A stretch of DNA of 10,684 nucleotides from an uncultured Gemmatimonadota bacterium (GTDB taxonomy: Bacteria; Gemmatimonadota; Gemmatimonadetes; Gemmatimonadales; GWC2-71-9): contig CAMLHU010000048.1 in assembly GCA_946479825.1 (NCBI GenBank), positions 1 through 10,684 of the forward strand, in the 5' to 3' direction. Each line of letters starts with the position of its first letter. Within the stretch, counting starts at the first letter, position 1. Shown piece after piece: positions 1 through 6,518 of the stretch. A program made the position numbers and the translations under genes. The notes under the pieces were generated by a model. The model did no database searches. It was not told the origin of the DNA and worked only from the letters and a program-made list of their open reading frames with translations.

Positions 1-186
1 TGCTCGCGGTGGCGTACGTCGCCGCGTTCCTCCTCAAGCTCTCGATGATCACCTACCTGCTCGGGGTGGTGTTCACCTACGGCGCCTTCGCGGTGGTGGT
101 CGTGTTCCAGCCGGAGCTCCGCCAGGCGCTCGCCCGGCTGGGCCAGACCCGGCTGCTCCGCGCCTTCACCGCCGGCCCCGGTGACC
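1..186 (+). pseudogene. cdaA: CdaA membrane N-terminal part, out of frame with its cyclase domain (5' end outside window)
   Basis: From position 3 the frame encodes a hydrophobic stretch (LLKLSMITYLLGVV, then FTYGAFAVVVV) followed by FQPELRQALARLGQ. This is the end of the transmembrane region and the FQPELR motif that precede the catalytic domain in CdaA/YbbP-type diadenylate cyclases. The gene enters the window already open, so its start lies upstream. After about position 165-180 (LLRAFTAGPG) this frame stops resembling the family and becomes Arg/His-rich out-of-frame translation, while the cyclase domain appears in the next frame from 181. The switch is to the +1 frame. The linker left between LGQ and ATGAI is about 17 residues where I recall about 30 in CdaA, so a deletion of roughly 45-50 bases (length 2 modulo 3) is more likely than a single-base slip. 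It may be a real lesion or an assembly error. The identity is confident; the cause of the break is not. Confidence 0.75.
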
Positions 187-624
187 GCGTCCACCAACGC
201 CACTGGGGCCATCATCGTGATCGAGAAGGACGCCGCGCTCGACGAGTACCTCGCCACCGGCACCGCGCTCGACGCCGCCGTCTCGGCCGACCTCCTGACG
301 ACGATCTTCACGCCGTACTCGCCGCTCCACGACGGCGCCGCGATCATCCGCGGCGACCGCATCGTCGGCGCCGGGTGCATCCTCCCGCTCACGCAGCTGC
401 CGATCGCCGACAAGGCCCTCGGCACCCGCCACCGCGCCGCGCTCGGCCTCTCCGAGGAGACCGACGCGCTGGTGATCGTGATCTCGGAGGAGACCGCCAC
501 CGTCTCGGTGGCCTGCGACGGGCACCTCCTCCGGCCGGTGTCGTTCGGCCAGCTCCGCGAGCTGGTGGGCGGGCCGTGGCCGCCCGACCTCCGGCGCTTC
601 CAGGGCGCGGCCGTCACGGCGTGA
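181..624 (+). CDS. cdaA: Diadenylate cyclase (DAC) domain of CdaA, frame-disrupted from its N-terminus
   Basis: The DAC domain condenses two ATP into cyclic di-AMP, a second messenger for osmolyte/potassium and cell-wall homeostasis, normally at the inner face of the membrane. The family signatures are all here: TGAIIVIEKD, the DGA motif of LHDGAAIIRG (DGA codons at 331-339), and the RHR motif of GTRHRAALGLSEETDA (RHR codons at 427-435), then IVISEETATVSV. The core therefore looks catalytically intact. The ORF begins with a GTG at 181, but this is the junction with the N-terminal part in another frame rather than a natural start, and no Shine-Dalgarno sequence precedes it. Without frame restoration the product would be a soluble 147-residue DAC domain lacking its membrane helices. 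The TGA stop at 622-624 overlaps the GTG start of the next gene (GTGA), so the two are probably translationally coupled. Confidence 0.85.
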   Translation: MTASTNATGAIIVIEKDAALDEYLATGTALDAAVSADLLTTIFTPYSPLHDGAAIIRGDRIVGAGCILPLTQLPIADKALGTRHRAALGLSEETDALVIVISEETATVSVACDGHLLRPVSFGQLRELVGGPWPPDLRRFQGAAVTA

Positions 625-2930
625 CCGAAGCTCCCGTCCCCGGCCGGCGGCGCACCTTCTGGGTCGCGGCGGTCGCGGCCCTCGCCGGGTACGTGCTCAC
701 GCTCGCCCCCACGGTGACCCTGTGGGACTCCGGCGAGTTCCTCGCCGCCACCCGCAGCCTCGGCATACCGCACCCTCCCGGCACGCCGTTCTTCATCCTG
801 CTGGCCCACACCTGGGCGGCGCTGCTGCCGCTGGGCGGCTACGCTTGGCGGGTCAACCTGCTCGCGGCCGTGGCGGGGGCCGTCACCGCCGGGTGCCTGG
901 CAGTCGTGATCCACGAGGCGCTCCGGCGCACGTGGCCGACTCGGGCGGCGGAGGCCGCGGCGGCGGGGGCCGCGATGGTGGCGGCGTTCACCTTCACCCA
1001 GTGGCAGAACGCCAACGAGACCGAGGTCTATGCCGTCGCCACCGCGCTGATCGGCGTGGTGGCGTGGCTCGCGCTGCGCTGGCGGGAACGGCGGGGGACC
1101 CCCGCGGCCCCGCGCGCGCTGCTGCTCATCGTCTACCTGCTGGCGCTCTCGGTCGGGAACCACCTGTTGGCGCTGCTGGCGGGGCCCGCGGTCCTGGCGC
1201 TGCTGGGGCACACGCTCCACGCCGCACCCGCCGCCGACCCGGCTGAGCGTCGGGCGGAATGGGCCGAGCTCGGCGTGGTGGCGGGGGCGTGGGCGCTGCT
1301 CGTGGGGGTGGGCCTCGGCGACGGCGCGCTCGCGGCCGTCGGTGCGGCGGCGTTCGTCGGGGCGGCAGGGTACGCCGCAGTGCAGCGGCGCGCCGGGTTC
1401 GCGGCGCTCGCCGGGCTCGCCGCCGTCGTCGGGGTCTCGACCTACCTGTTCCTGCTCATCCGCGCCGGCCAGCACCCGGCCATCAACGAAGCCGCGCCCG
1501 ACACCTGGGCCCGGATGCTCGACGTGGTCCGCCGGGCGCAGTACCCCGTCCGCACCCCGTTCGACGACCCGACCGTCGCCCACGGCCCGCTCAACCCCGG
1601 CCGGAGCCTGGCACTGGTCGGGATGCAGCTCGCCAACTACGCCCAGTACTTCACCTGGCAGTGGGGGCGGGCGCTGCCCGACGTGGCGCGCGCCGTCGTC
1701 GCCGTGGCGTTCCTGTCGCTCGGCGCGCGCGGGGCGCTGCGGCATCGGGCGCTCGACCGGGGCGGGTGGTGGTTCCTCGCCGCGCTCTGGCTCGTCACCG
1801 GTCTCGGCCTCGTGGCCTACATGAACTTCAAGCCCGGGGCGAGCCAGTTCTATGGGCGCTTCCCCGACCCGGCCGACCACGAGGTGCGCGAGCGCGACTA
1901 CTTCTTCGTCGTGAGCTTCGTCGTCTGGGCGCTCTGGGCGGGGATGGAGCTTGCGGTGCGGGCCCGCGAGTGGTGGTGGAAGGGGCGGGGCGCCCGGGCG
2001 CTCGCCGTCGGGTGCGGGGCGCTCGCGCTCGTGCCGCTCGCCGCCAACTGGCCCGCCGCCACCCGGCGGGGGCCCGACCAGGCCCTCGCGCGCGACGTGG
2101 CGTGGGATCTCCTCAATTCGGTGGGGCCGTACGGCATCCTCGTCACCTACGGCGACAACGACACCTTTCCGCTCTGGTACCTGCAGGAGGTGGAGGGGGT
2201 GCGGCGCGACGTGACCGTCGTGTGCCTGGCGCTCGCCAACACCGACTGGTACCTCCGCCAGCTGCGCGACCGGCCGGCGGGTCCGTTCGACCCCGCGTCG
2301 GCGCCCGCGGTCTGGCGCGACAGCGTGGCGCACCCCCCCGACCGGCCGCTCCACGCGATGACCGACGCCGAGATCGAGGCCATCGCCGGGCGGCTCATCC
2401 CGGTGGACCGCGACCAGCCGATCACCCTCGGTCCCATTCAGCACGTGATCCCGGCCGGCGCACGCCTGCTGCCGAGCCAGTACGCGCTGCTCCGGATCAT
2501 CCAGCAGAACCTCGGCCGCCGGCCGATCGCCTGGTCGGTCACGGCGGGCCGCGAGTTCCTCGGGCTCGATCCCTACGTGGTCCTGCAGGGGCTCGTGTTC
2601 CGGCTGGAGCCGTCCCTTCCGGACACGGCGTCGGCCCGGTTCGGCGGCCACCGGTCCGGCGGGGTGCTGGTGGACCTTCCGCGCACCGGGCAGCTGGCCC
2701 GGACGACATACCGCTACGGTGGGCTGGACGGGGTGGCGCTCGATCGGCTCGAACCGGCAGCGGCCGGCTTGGCGATGGACCTGGCCCTGCCGTACACCTA
2801 CCTGGCCGGGGCCGAGCAGGCGCAGGGGGATACCGCTGCCGCCATCCGGGATCTCCGGGCGGCGCTCCGGATCGCCCCCTCGGCGGAGCTCGCCGCCGCG
2901 CTCGGCCGCCTCGAGGCCGGCGGCGAGTAG
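621..2930 (+). CDS. DUF2723 / TMEM260-like membrane glycosyltransferase (GT-C fold) with TPR-like C-terminus
   Basis: A 769-residue polytopic membrane protein of the DUF2723 family. This family includes human TMEM260, a protein O-mannosyltransferase; the bacterial members are presumed glycosyltransferases using a lipid-linked sugar, with substrate unknown here. The first periplasmic loop holds WDSGEF (residues 35-40), where Asp36 fits the acidic catalytic position of GT-C enzymes, then HPPGTPFF (51-58). Roughly ten hydrophobic segments follow, up to about residue 480. The soluble part has the family's GDNDTFPLWYLQEVEG (511-526) and NTDWYLRQLRDRP (540-552) motifs. The end (about 725-765, YTYLAGAEQAQGD...AALRIAPSAE) reads like one or two TPR helices. 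I chose GTG 621 because it gives a natural positively charged start (MTEAPVPGRRR) before the first helix and overlaps the cdaA stop. The frame is open far upstream, but that part encodes the cdaA N-terminus and shadow sequence, not this protein. No strong Shine-Dalgarno is visible, which fits coupling to cdaA. Confidence 0.85.
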   Translation: MTEAPVPGRRRTFWVAAVAALAGYVLTLAPTVTLWDSGEFLAATRSLGIPHPPGTPFFILLAHTWAALLPLGGYAWRVNLLAAVAGAVTAGCLAVVIHEALRRTWPTRAAEAAAAGAAMVAAFTFTQWQNANETEVYAVATALIGVVAWLALRWRERRGTPAAPRALLLIVYLLALSVGNHLLALLAGPAVLALLGHTLHAAPAADPAERRAEWAELGVVAGAWALLVGVGLGDGALAAVGAAAFVGAAGYAAVQRRAGFAALAGLAAVVGVSTYLFLLIRAGQHPAINEAAPDTWARMLDVVRRAQYPVRTPFDDPTVAHGPLNPGRSLALVGMQLANYAQYFTWQWGRALPDVARAVVAVAFLSLGARGALRHRALDRGGWWFLAALWLVTGLGLVAYMNFKPGASQFYGRFPDPADHEVRERDYFFVVSFVVWALWAGMELAVRAREWWWKGRGARALAVGCGALALVPLAANWPAATRRGPDQALARDVAWDLLNSVGPYGILVTYGDNDTFPLWYLQEVEGVRRDVTVVCLALANTDWYLRQLRDRPAGPFDPASAPAVWRDSVAHPPDRPLHAMTDAEIEAIAGRLIPVDRDQPITLGPIQHVIPAGARLLPSQYALLRIIQQNLGRRPIAWSVTAGREFLGLDPYVVLQGLVFRLEPSLPDTASARFGGHRSGGVLVDLPRTGQLARTTYRYGGLDGVALDRLEPAAAGLAMDLALPYTYLAGAEQAQGDTAAAIRDLRAALRIAPSAELAAALGRLEAGGE

Positions 2931-3029
2931 ACCCGCGGCAGGGCCGGGCCGACTCCCCGTCACCGCTCCCATATTCTTCGGCCGTCAGACTTCTGGTGAC
3001 CGAAAATCGGCCACGGGAGTAATCCGTGA

Positions 3030-3058
3030 TTGCCCGCCCTGCTTGGAATCGGTACTGT
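3030..3058 (+). promoter_or_regulatory. Weak sigma-70-like promoter candidate for the subtilase gene
   Basis: TTGCCC (3030-3035), a 17-base spacer, then TACTGT (3053-3058). The -35 matches 4 of 6 consensus bases and the -10 keeps the TA...T positions. If used, transcription would start near 3065 and leave a leader of about 285 bases before GTG 3350, which is long. In DNA this GC-rich such matches are few, but this one is not strong. Confidence 0.22.
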
Positions 3059-3182
3059 GTCTGGCGGCACGACGCAGCCAACCTGGACTGATCCGGGGAC
3101 GCCACGTCAGTCGCCCGGACACGCCACCCACCCAGGATCGTCCGACCGTCGAAGCCTGACCCAGGCGCGTCGCAGTCGTGTC

Positions 3183-3279
3183 CCGGATCCCGATCCGGTG
3201 GCACGCGCCCGCGAGGCGCCCGGCGTGTGGGCGCGCAGATGTCACCCGCAACGCGCTCGGGCGTCTCCCGGGTAGCCCG
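3183..3279 (+). repeat. Cluster of three short GC-rich inverted repeats
   Basis: Three hairpin-forming repeats lie in a row. CCGGATC (3183-3189) faces GATCCGG (3192-3198). CGCGCCC (3204-3210) faces GGGCGCG (3229-3235) across an 18-base loop. CGGGC (3258-3262) faces GCCCG (3275-3279) across a 12-base loop containing CCCGGG. They lie 70-165 bases before the subtilase start. They could structure a leader RNA, but some such pairings occur by chance in DNA of this composition. None is followed by a T run. Confidence 0.3.
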
Positions 3280-3349
3280 TAGGCCAAGGATCGACCAGTC
3301 TTAGGCAGCGCATCCGCACGCCGGACACCTCTACCGACGGGGGCAGACC

Positions 3350-6300
3350 GTGCTGTTCGCCCTGTGCTTGCTCGCCTGCACCTCGAACGATCCGATGAAC
3401 GCGTGGCGCCTGACGGCGCCGTCCGACCAGCAGCCGGTGGCCCCGGGGAGTGTGACCAACCTGCCCGGGTGCGCCACGGTCACCGTGGAGGTGAGCGGCA
3501 GCAACAAGGTGACGGCCCACTTCCCTGCCGATAGCGCTTGCAAGACGGGCTTGGTGCTGATCCCGGGGGGCGCACCGACCTATGACCGGCCCAACAGTGG
3601 GCGCGTGACGCTTCCGATCCGGGTGCTGAACCGGTCCGGAGCCGGAATCCTGAGCCCCGTGCGCGTGCTCCTTGGCGCTGATTCTGCCGTCGTGCTGTTC
3701 GCTCCCGGATTAGCGCTGAACGGGAAGAAAGGACTGACGCCACTCACCCCCGACTCCGCAACGAATGCTGGGGCCGTGTGGCTGGTGGACACGCCCGGCA
3801 TCACGGGTGCCGCGGAGTCGACCGGCGCGCGGCCACTGACGTTCGTGTGGGCGGATGGGGTCCAACAGGTCAGGCTTGCCTTCACAGCCGTAGCTGCCAT
3901 CGCCGATACAGCTCGACCGATTCCCCCCGATACCATGGCGTGGCCGATGACGGGAGCTCCGCTTCTCCGGTCACCGGATGATTCGGAGGTTACGTACTAT
4001 CGCAATCTGATAAGCGTCGAGTTTGGAGATACGGTATCTGGCGTCACCATTCGGTCCCTCTTTGCTAAGTACGGCGCCATCATTGTGGGCGGGTACGTCG
4101 CTGACCCGTCGGGGTCGAAGGGATACGTATTGCAGTTTCCAGACCCCGGTTCGAGCATGTCGGCGTTGGACGCGTTAGTTGGGCGCCTACAGGCAGAACC
4201 GGGCGTGGAGTTCGTCGGTCTAAACACATTCCGAGCCCCGGTTGTGGTCCGAGGGCGCTACCCGATTGATTCCGGACTGGCCCTTCATCGCGCGTCATGG
4301 TCCGGAATGGGCACCCTTGCTACTCGCCCATGGATTAAGGTGCGTGCACCTCTAGCCTGGGGTTGTGAGACCGGGCAACTCGGTTCTGCACCGTCTATCG
4401 GCGTTCTGGACATGTACTTCGACACGATCCCCGCCGATATCGTTGCCGGCTCGCCGCCTGCCGGCCCTTTCACGCTCCGGCCCAATCCGCAACAGGTTCT
4501 GCCGGATGTGAACTATGGGCCTGCTGAAGCTGTGCATGGGGTGGGTATCGCCGCGATCTTGATGGCAAAGGGTGACAACGGCGCTGGGACAGCAGGGATG
4601 CTGTGGCGCTCCAGAACCACTCTCTATGCGATGGGGACTCATGCGGGTCTTACAGTAAATCCGACGGCTTTCTTCAGCCAGACGATGATAGATGCCGCAC
4701 GGCGCGGCGTCCAAGTGCTGTCCGTGTCGCTGGCGGTGGGCTCTTCAACCGATCGTCGGGATGAAATTAGGCTCCAGCGGAGCCTGCAGAAGTACTTGGC
4801 GTCAGCAAGGGATCGACTATTCATCTATGCACTTCCGGACAACGGCGCCAACCACTCTATTGCGCAGGTTGCCGGGGGTAAGGAAGCGGGGACAACCAAT
4901 CTTGACGTTGCCGTTGCGAAGCTACTGGAGAACGTCAAGTATCAGCATCAGATCCTCGTTGTATCCGGCGTGCGATATAACAACACCAGAGACCCAGAGG
5001 CTGATTTCTGGACAGGTGCCGCTGGATATGAGTTGACTGCTCAATCCGACTCAATCATCACCATCAATGCTTCCGGGAATGCGCAATTGCGGCCCGGCGT
5101 CTCTTACGCCGCCCCCTTTGTGGCCGGTGCCGCCGGGCAGCTTCTGGCAGCGCAGCCCAGCTTGGGTGGGGCTGATTTGCAACGTCTGCTGGTGACCTCT
5201 GCGGCTGATCGTGGGGTGGCTGCGACCGGGTTTCCGGATGTTGTGTTTACGCTCGACGCCTACGGAGCTTTAGAAGCGGCCGCCCGAAGGTCGGGGACGC
5301 CGCTCTGCGGCAACCGGGTCTGGATCGCTGGTGGCAAGGTCATGGCAGAGCGGGACGGCGGGGACGAGGTCCTGCACGACTTCGGCCGGCAGATGGACGT
5401 GGTCTTCGCGCACCACGGAGGGCGCCGAATCAGCCTGGAGTACTACACTCCGTACCTTCAGGAGACTGCGATGGCCCAGGACGCGTCGGGCCACTGGGCT
5501 GAGGTGGCGTTCGCAGGGGACTCGACGATCCCCAGCTTCAGCGGGGCGGCGCTGTCGATGTTCGGTTACTCCCACGACCACGATTCCACTGCGACGTATC
5601 GGGTCGACGCGGTCACCTACGGCGCGGGCGAGTGGAGCCCCCACGCGCCCGCGGTCACGGTCCCGTTGCCCGCCCTGCAGCTGGCGCCCGGTTCGCAGGG
5701 GGCATGCATCCAGGACACAGCCACGACCAGCAACGGGCAATTCACGGGGTACGACTGCTCGGCGTACGGTGAAGTCAACCGGGAGGGCTTCCTCGGCGGC
5801 GGAGTGGCGTGGAACCCGATCGGCGGTACCCTGCTGGCCTACACGGCCATCGGGTACTCCTCCACCGTGCCGACCGACTCGATGCTGCCGTGCAGCGCTG
5901 ATTCCGTGCAGGGCCACCCGCGGCAACGCTGCGCACCGGTGGCCCAGCCGATCACCAGCGAGCGGACCGAGGTTGCGACGATCGACATGGCCAAGGAGGC
6001 CGTGGTATCGGTCGCAACTATTCCCGGAGTGACCCTCCGGTCTCTGGGTGTGTCCGAGGACGGCACTGGGATCGTGACGGCGGCATTGACCTACACTGGC
6101 GCGCTCGACAACACGCCGACATCGTGTGGCTACGAGTACCGCGAGATCACCGACATCGGAGCCACCCAGGCGGCCCGCCGCATCAACGTTCCTGAGCTCT
6201 GCAACGTCTGGTTCGACGATGACGGCGGCGGATTCTCGGCGGTGCGGGGCTATGCCTCCCAATCCGGCGCTCCCGTGCGAACCATGCCGGGCGCGGGTGC

Positions 6301-6379
6301 ATCCTACTATGGGGCGCTGATCGCCCGGCTCTTTCCCCAGGCCACCCGACCGGCCCCTGCGCTTTTCCTGCATCGCTGA
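3350..6379 (+). CDS. Exported subtilisin-like (S8) serine protease, probable lipoprotein, with unknown C-terminal domain
   Basis: A 1009-residue protein. It opens MLFALCLLACTS, a lipobox (LLAC, Cys10) after an unusually short hydrophobic stretch. Residues 15-215 look like beta-rich repeats of no family I can name. Residues about 218-300 resemble an I9-type prodomain (LISVEFGD..., LFAKYGAIIVGGY, LQAEPGVEFVGLN), a chaperone/inhibitor removed on activation. The subtilase domain follows IKVRAPLAWG. Asp354 lies in IGVLDMYFD, where the usual D-T/S-G is D-M-Y. His396 is in HGVGIAAILMAKGDNGAGTAG, Asn498 (oxyanion hole) in LPDNGAN, and Ser585 in GVSYAAPFVAGAAG. Order and spacing suit a subtilase, so it is probably active or a recent derivative. 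Residues 653-1009 are unassigned and hold several Cys, with possible beta-propeller (PD40-like) strands at about 821 and 904. The GTG start has a GGGGG at 3339-3343; no other start codon exists between it and the stop at 3302. GC falls to about 50% in the middle of the gene and rises to about 80% near its end. Confidence 0.8.
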   Translation: MLFALCLLACTSNDPMNAWRLTAPSDQQPVAPGSVTNLPGCATVTVEVSGSNKVTAHFPADSACKTGLVLIPGGAPTYDRPNSGRVTLPIRVLNRSGAGILSPVRVLLGADSAVVLFAPGLALNGKKGLTPLTPDSATNAGAVWLVDTPGITGAAESTGARPLTFVWADGVQQVRLAFTAVAAIADTARPIPPDTMAWPMTGAPLLRSPDDSEVTYYRNLISVEFGDTVSGVTIRSLFAKYGAIIVGGYVADPSGSKGYVLQFPDPGSSMSALDALVGRLQAEPGVEFVGLNTFRAPVVVRGRYPIDSGLALHRASWSGMGTLATRPWIKVRAPLAWGCETGQLGSAPSIGVLDMYFDTIPADIVAGSPPAGPFTLRPNPQQVLPDVNYGPAEAVHGVGIAAILMAKGDNGAGTAGMLWRSRTTLYAMGTHAGLTVNPTAFFSQTMIDAARRGVQVLSVSLAVGSSTDRRDEIRLQRSLQKYLASARDRLFIYALPDNGANHSIAQVAGGKEAGTTNLDVAVAKLLENVKYQHQILVVSGVRYNNTRDPEADFWTGAAGYELTAQSDSIITINASGNAQLRPGVSYAAPFVAGAAGQLLAAQPSLGGADLQRLLVTSAADRGVAATGFPDVVFTLDAYGALEAAARRSGTPLCGNRVWIAGGKVMAERDGGDEVLHDFGRQMDVVFAHHGGRRISLEYYTPYLQETAMAQDASGHWAEVAFAGDSTIPSFSGAALSMFGYSHDHDSTATYRVDAVTYGAGEWSPHAPAVTVPLPALQLAPGSQGACIQDTATTSNGQFTGYDCSAYGEVNREGFLGGGVAWNPIGGTLLAYTAIGYSSTVPTDSMLPCSADSVQGHPRQRCAPVAQPITSERTEVATIDMAKEAVVSVATIPGVTLRSLGVSEDGTGIVTAALTYTGALDNTPTSCGYEYREITDIGATQAARRINVPELCNVWFDDDGGGFSAVRGYASQSGAPVRTMPGAGASYYGALIARLFPQATRPAPALFLHR

Positions 6380-6395
6380 CCACCGCATCAATGCA

Positions 6396-6435
6396 GTGAC
6401 CGCGGGTCCGGGCGCACGCTCGGGCCCGCGGTCAC
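6396..6435 (+). terminator. Strong 18-bp hairpin, probable terminator after the subtilase gene
   Basis: GTGACCGCGGGTCCGGGC pairs with GCTCGGGCCCGCGGTCAC around a 4-base loop (GCAC). The outer 11 pairs are perfect and the inner 7 contain two G-T wobbles. It starts 16 bases after the subtilase stop and ends 83 bases before yggS. The sequence after it (ATTCGGCAGC) has no T run, so it is not a textbook Rho-independent terminator. It may act as a bidirectional or U-tract-independent terminator, or protect the 3' end of the mRNA. Confidence 0.6.
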
Positions 6436-6482
6436 ATTCGGCAGCGGCCCGGTGGTGGCCTTCGCCGGGCCCCGGCTCGCCT

Positions 6483-6510
6483 TTCACCCGTCCGTAACTC
6501 CAAGTAAATT
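6483..6510 (+). promoter_or_regulatory. Probable promoter of the yggS-divIVA-ileS operon, possibly giving a leaderless mRNA
   Basis: TTCACC (6483-6488), a 16-base spacer and TAAATT (6505-6510), each matching 4 of 6 sigma-70 consensus bases, in the only AT-rich patch of this intergenic stretch. The -10 ends 8 bases before ATG 6519, which would put the transcription start at or within a base or two of the start codon. No Shine-Dalgarno sequence lies before that ATG, as expected for a leaderless message. Confidence 0.45.
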
Positions 6511-6518
6511 CAACGGCT

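Larger units (their letters stand above)
2931..3349 (+). other. 419-base intergenic region without a convincing gene
   Basis: I see no recognisable protein or tRNA/rRNA here on either strand. The short ORFs that cross it (one of about 100 codons on the minus strand, others extending from shadows of the preceding gene) carry no known motif. The region holds several GC-rich inverted repeats (listed separately), a weak promoter candidate near 3030-3058, and a weak imperfect hairpin at 2977-3004 (TTCGG paired with CCGAA) followed by AAAAT. A 9-bp bulged stem also overlaps the end of the preceding gene (2901-2927). The gap is long compared with the overlapping genes elsewhere, so it separates the glycosyltransferase unit from the subtilase and could hold a long 5' leader or the remains of a lost gene. 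Confidence 0.5.

Noticed and set aside
171..186. Programmed +1 frameshift at CCC-GGT-GAC to restore cdaA
   Set aside because: The shift direction would fit, but the linker would still be about 15 residues too short and there is no convincing slippery site or stop codon to stall on. A deletion or assembly error is simpler.
9..620. Open frame joining the cdaA N-terminus to the DUF2723 protein, as if one 973-residue gene
   Set aside because: Between about 185 and 620 it translates to Arg/His/Pro-rich nonsense while the next frame encodes a clear DAC domain. The real start of the glycosyltransferase is GTG 621.
1259..3022. Plus-strand ORF of 587 codons overlapping the DUF2723 gene
   Set aside because: It is an Arg/Gly/Ala-rich shadow in another frame of a gene with clear family motifs.
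2985..3287. Minus-strand ORF of 100 codons in the intergenic region
   Set aside because: It shows no recognisable motif, ribosome site or promoter, and such ORFs are expected by chance at this GC content.
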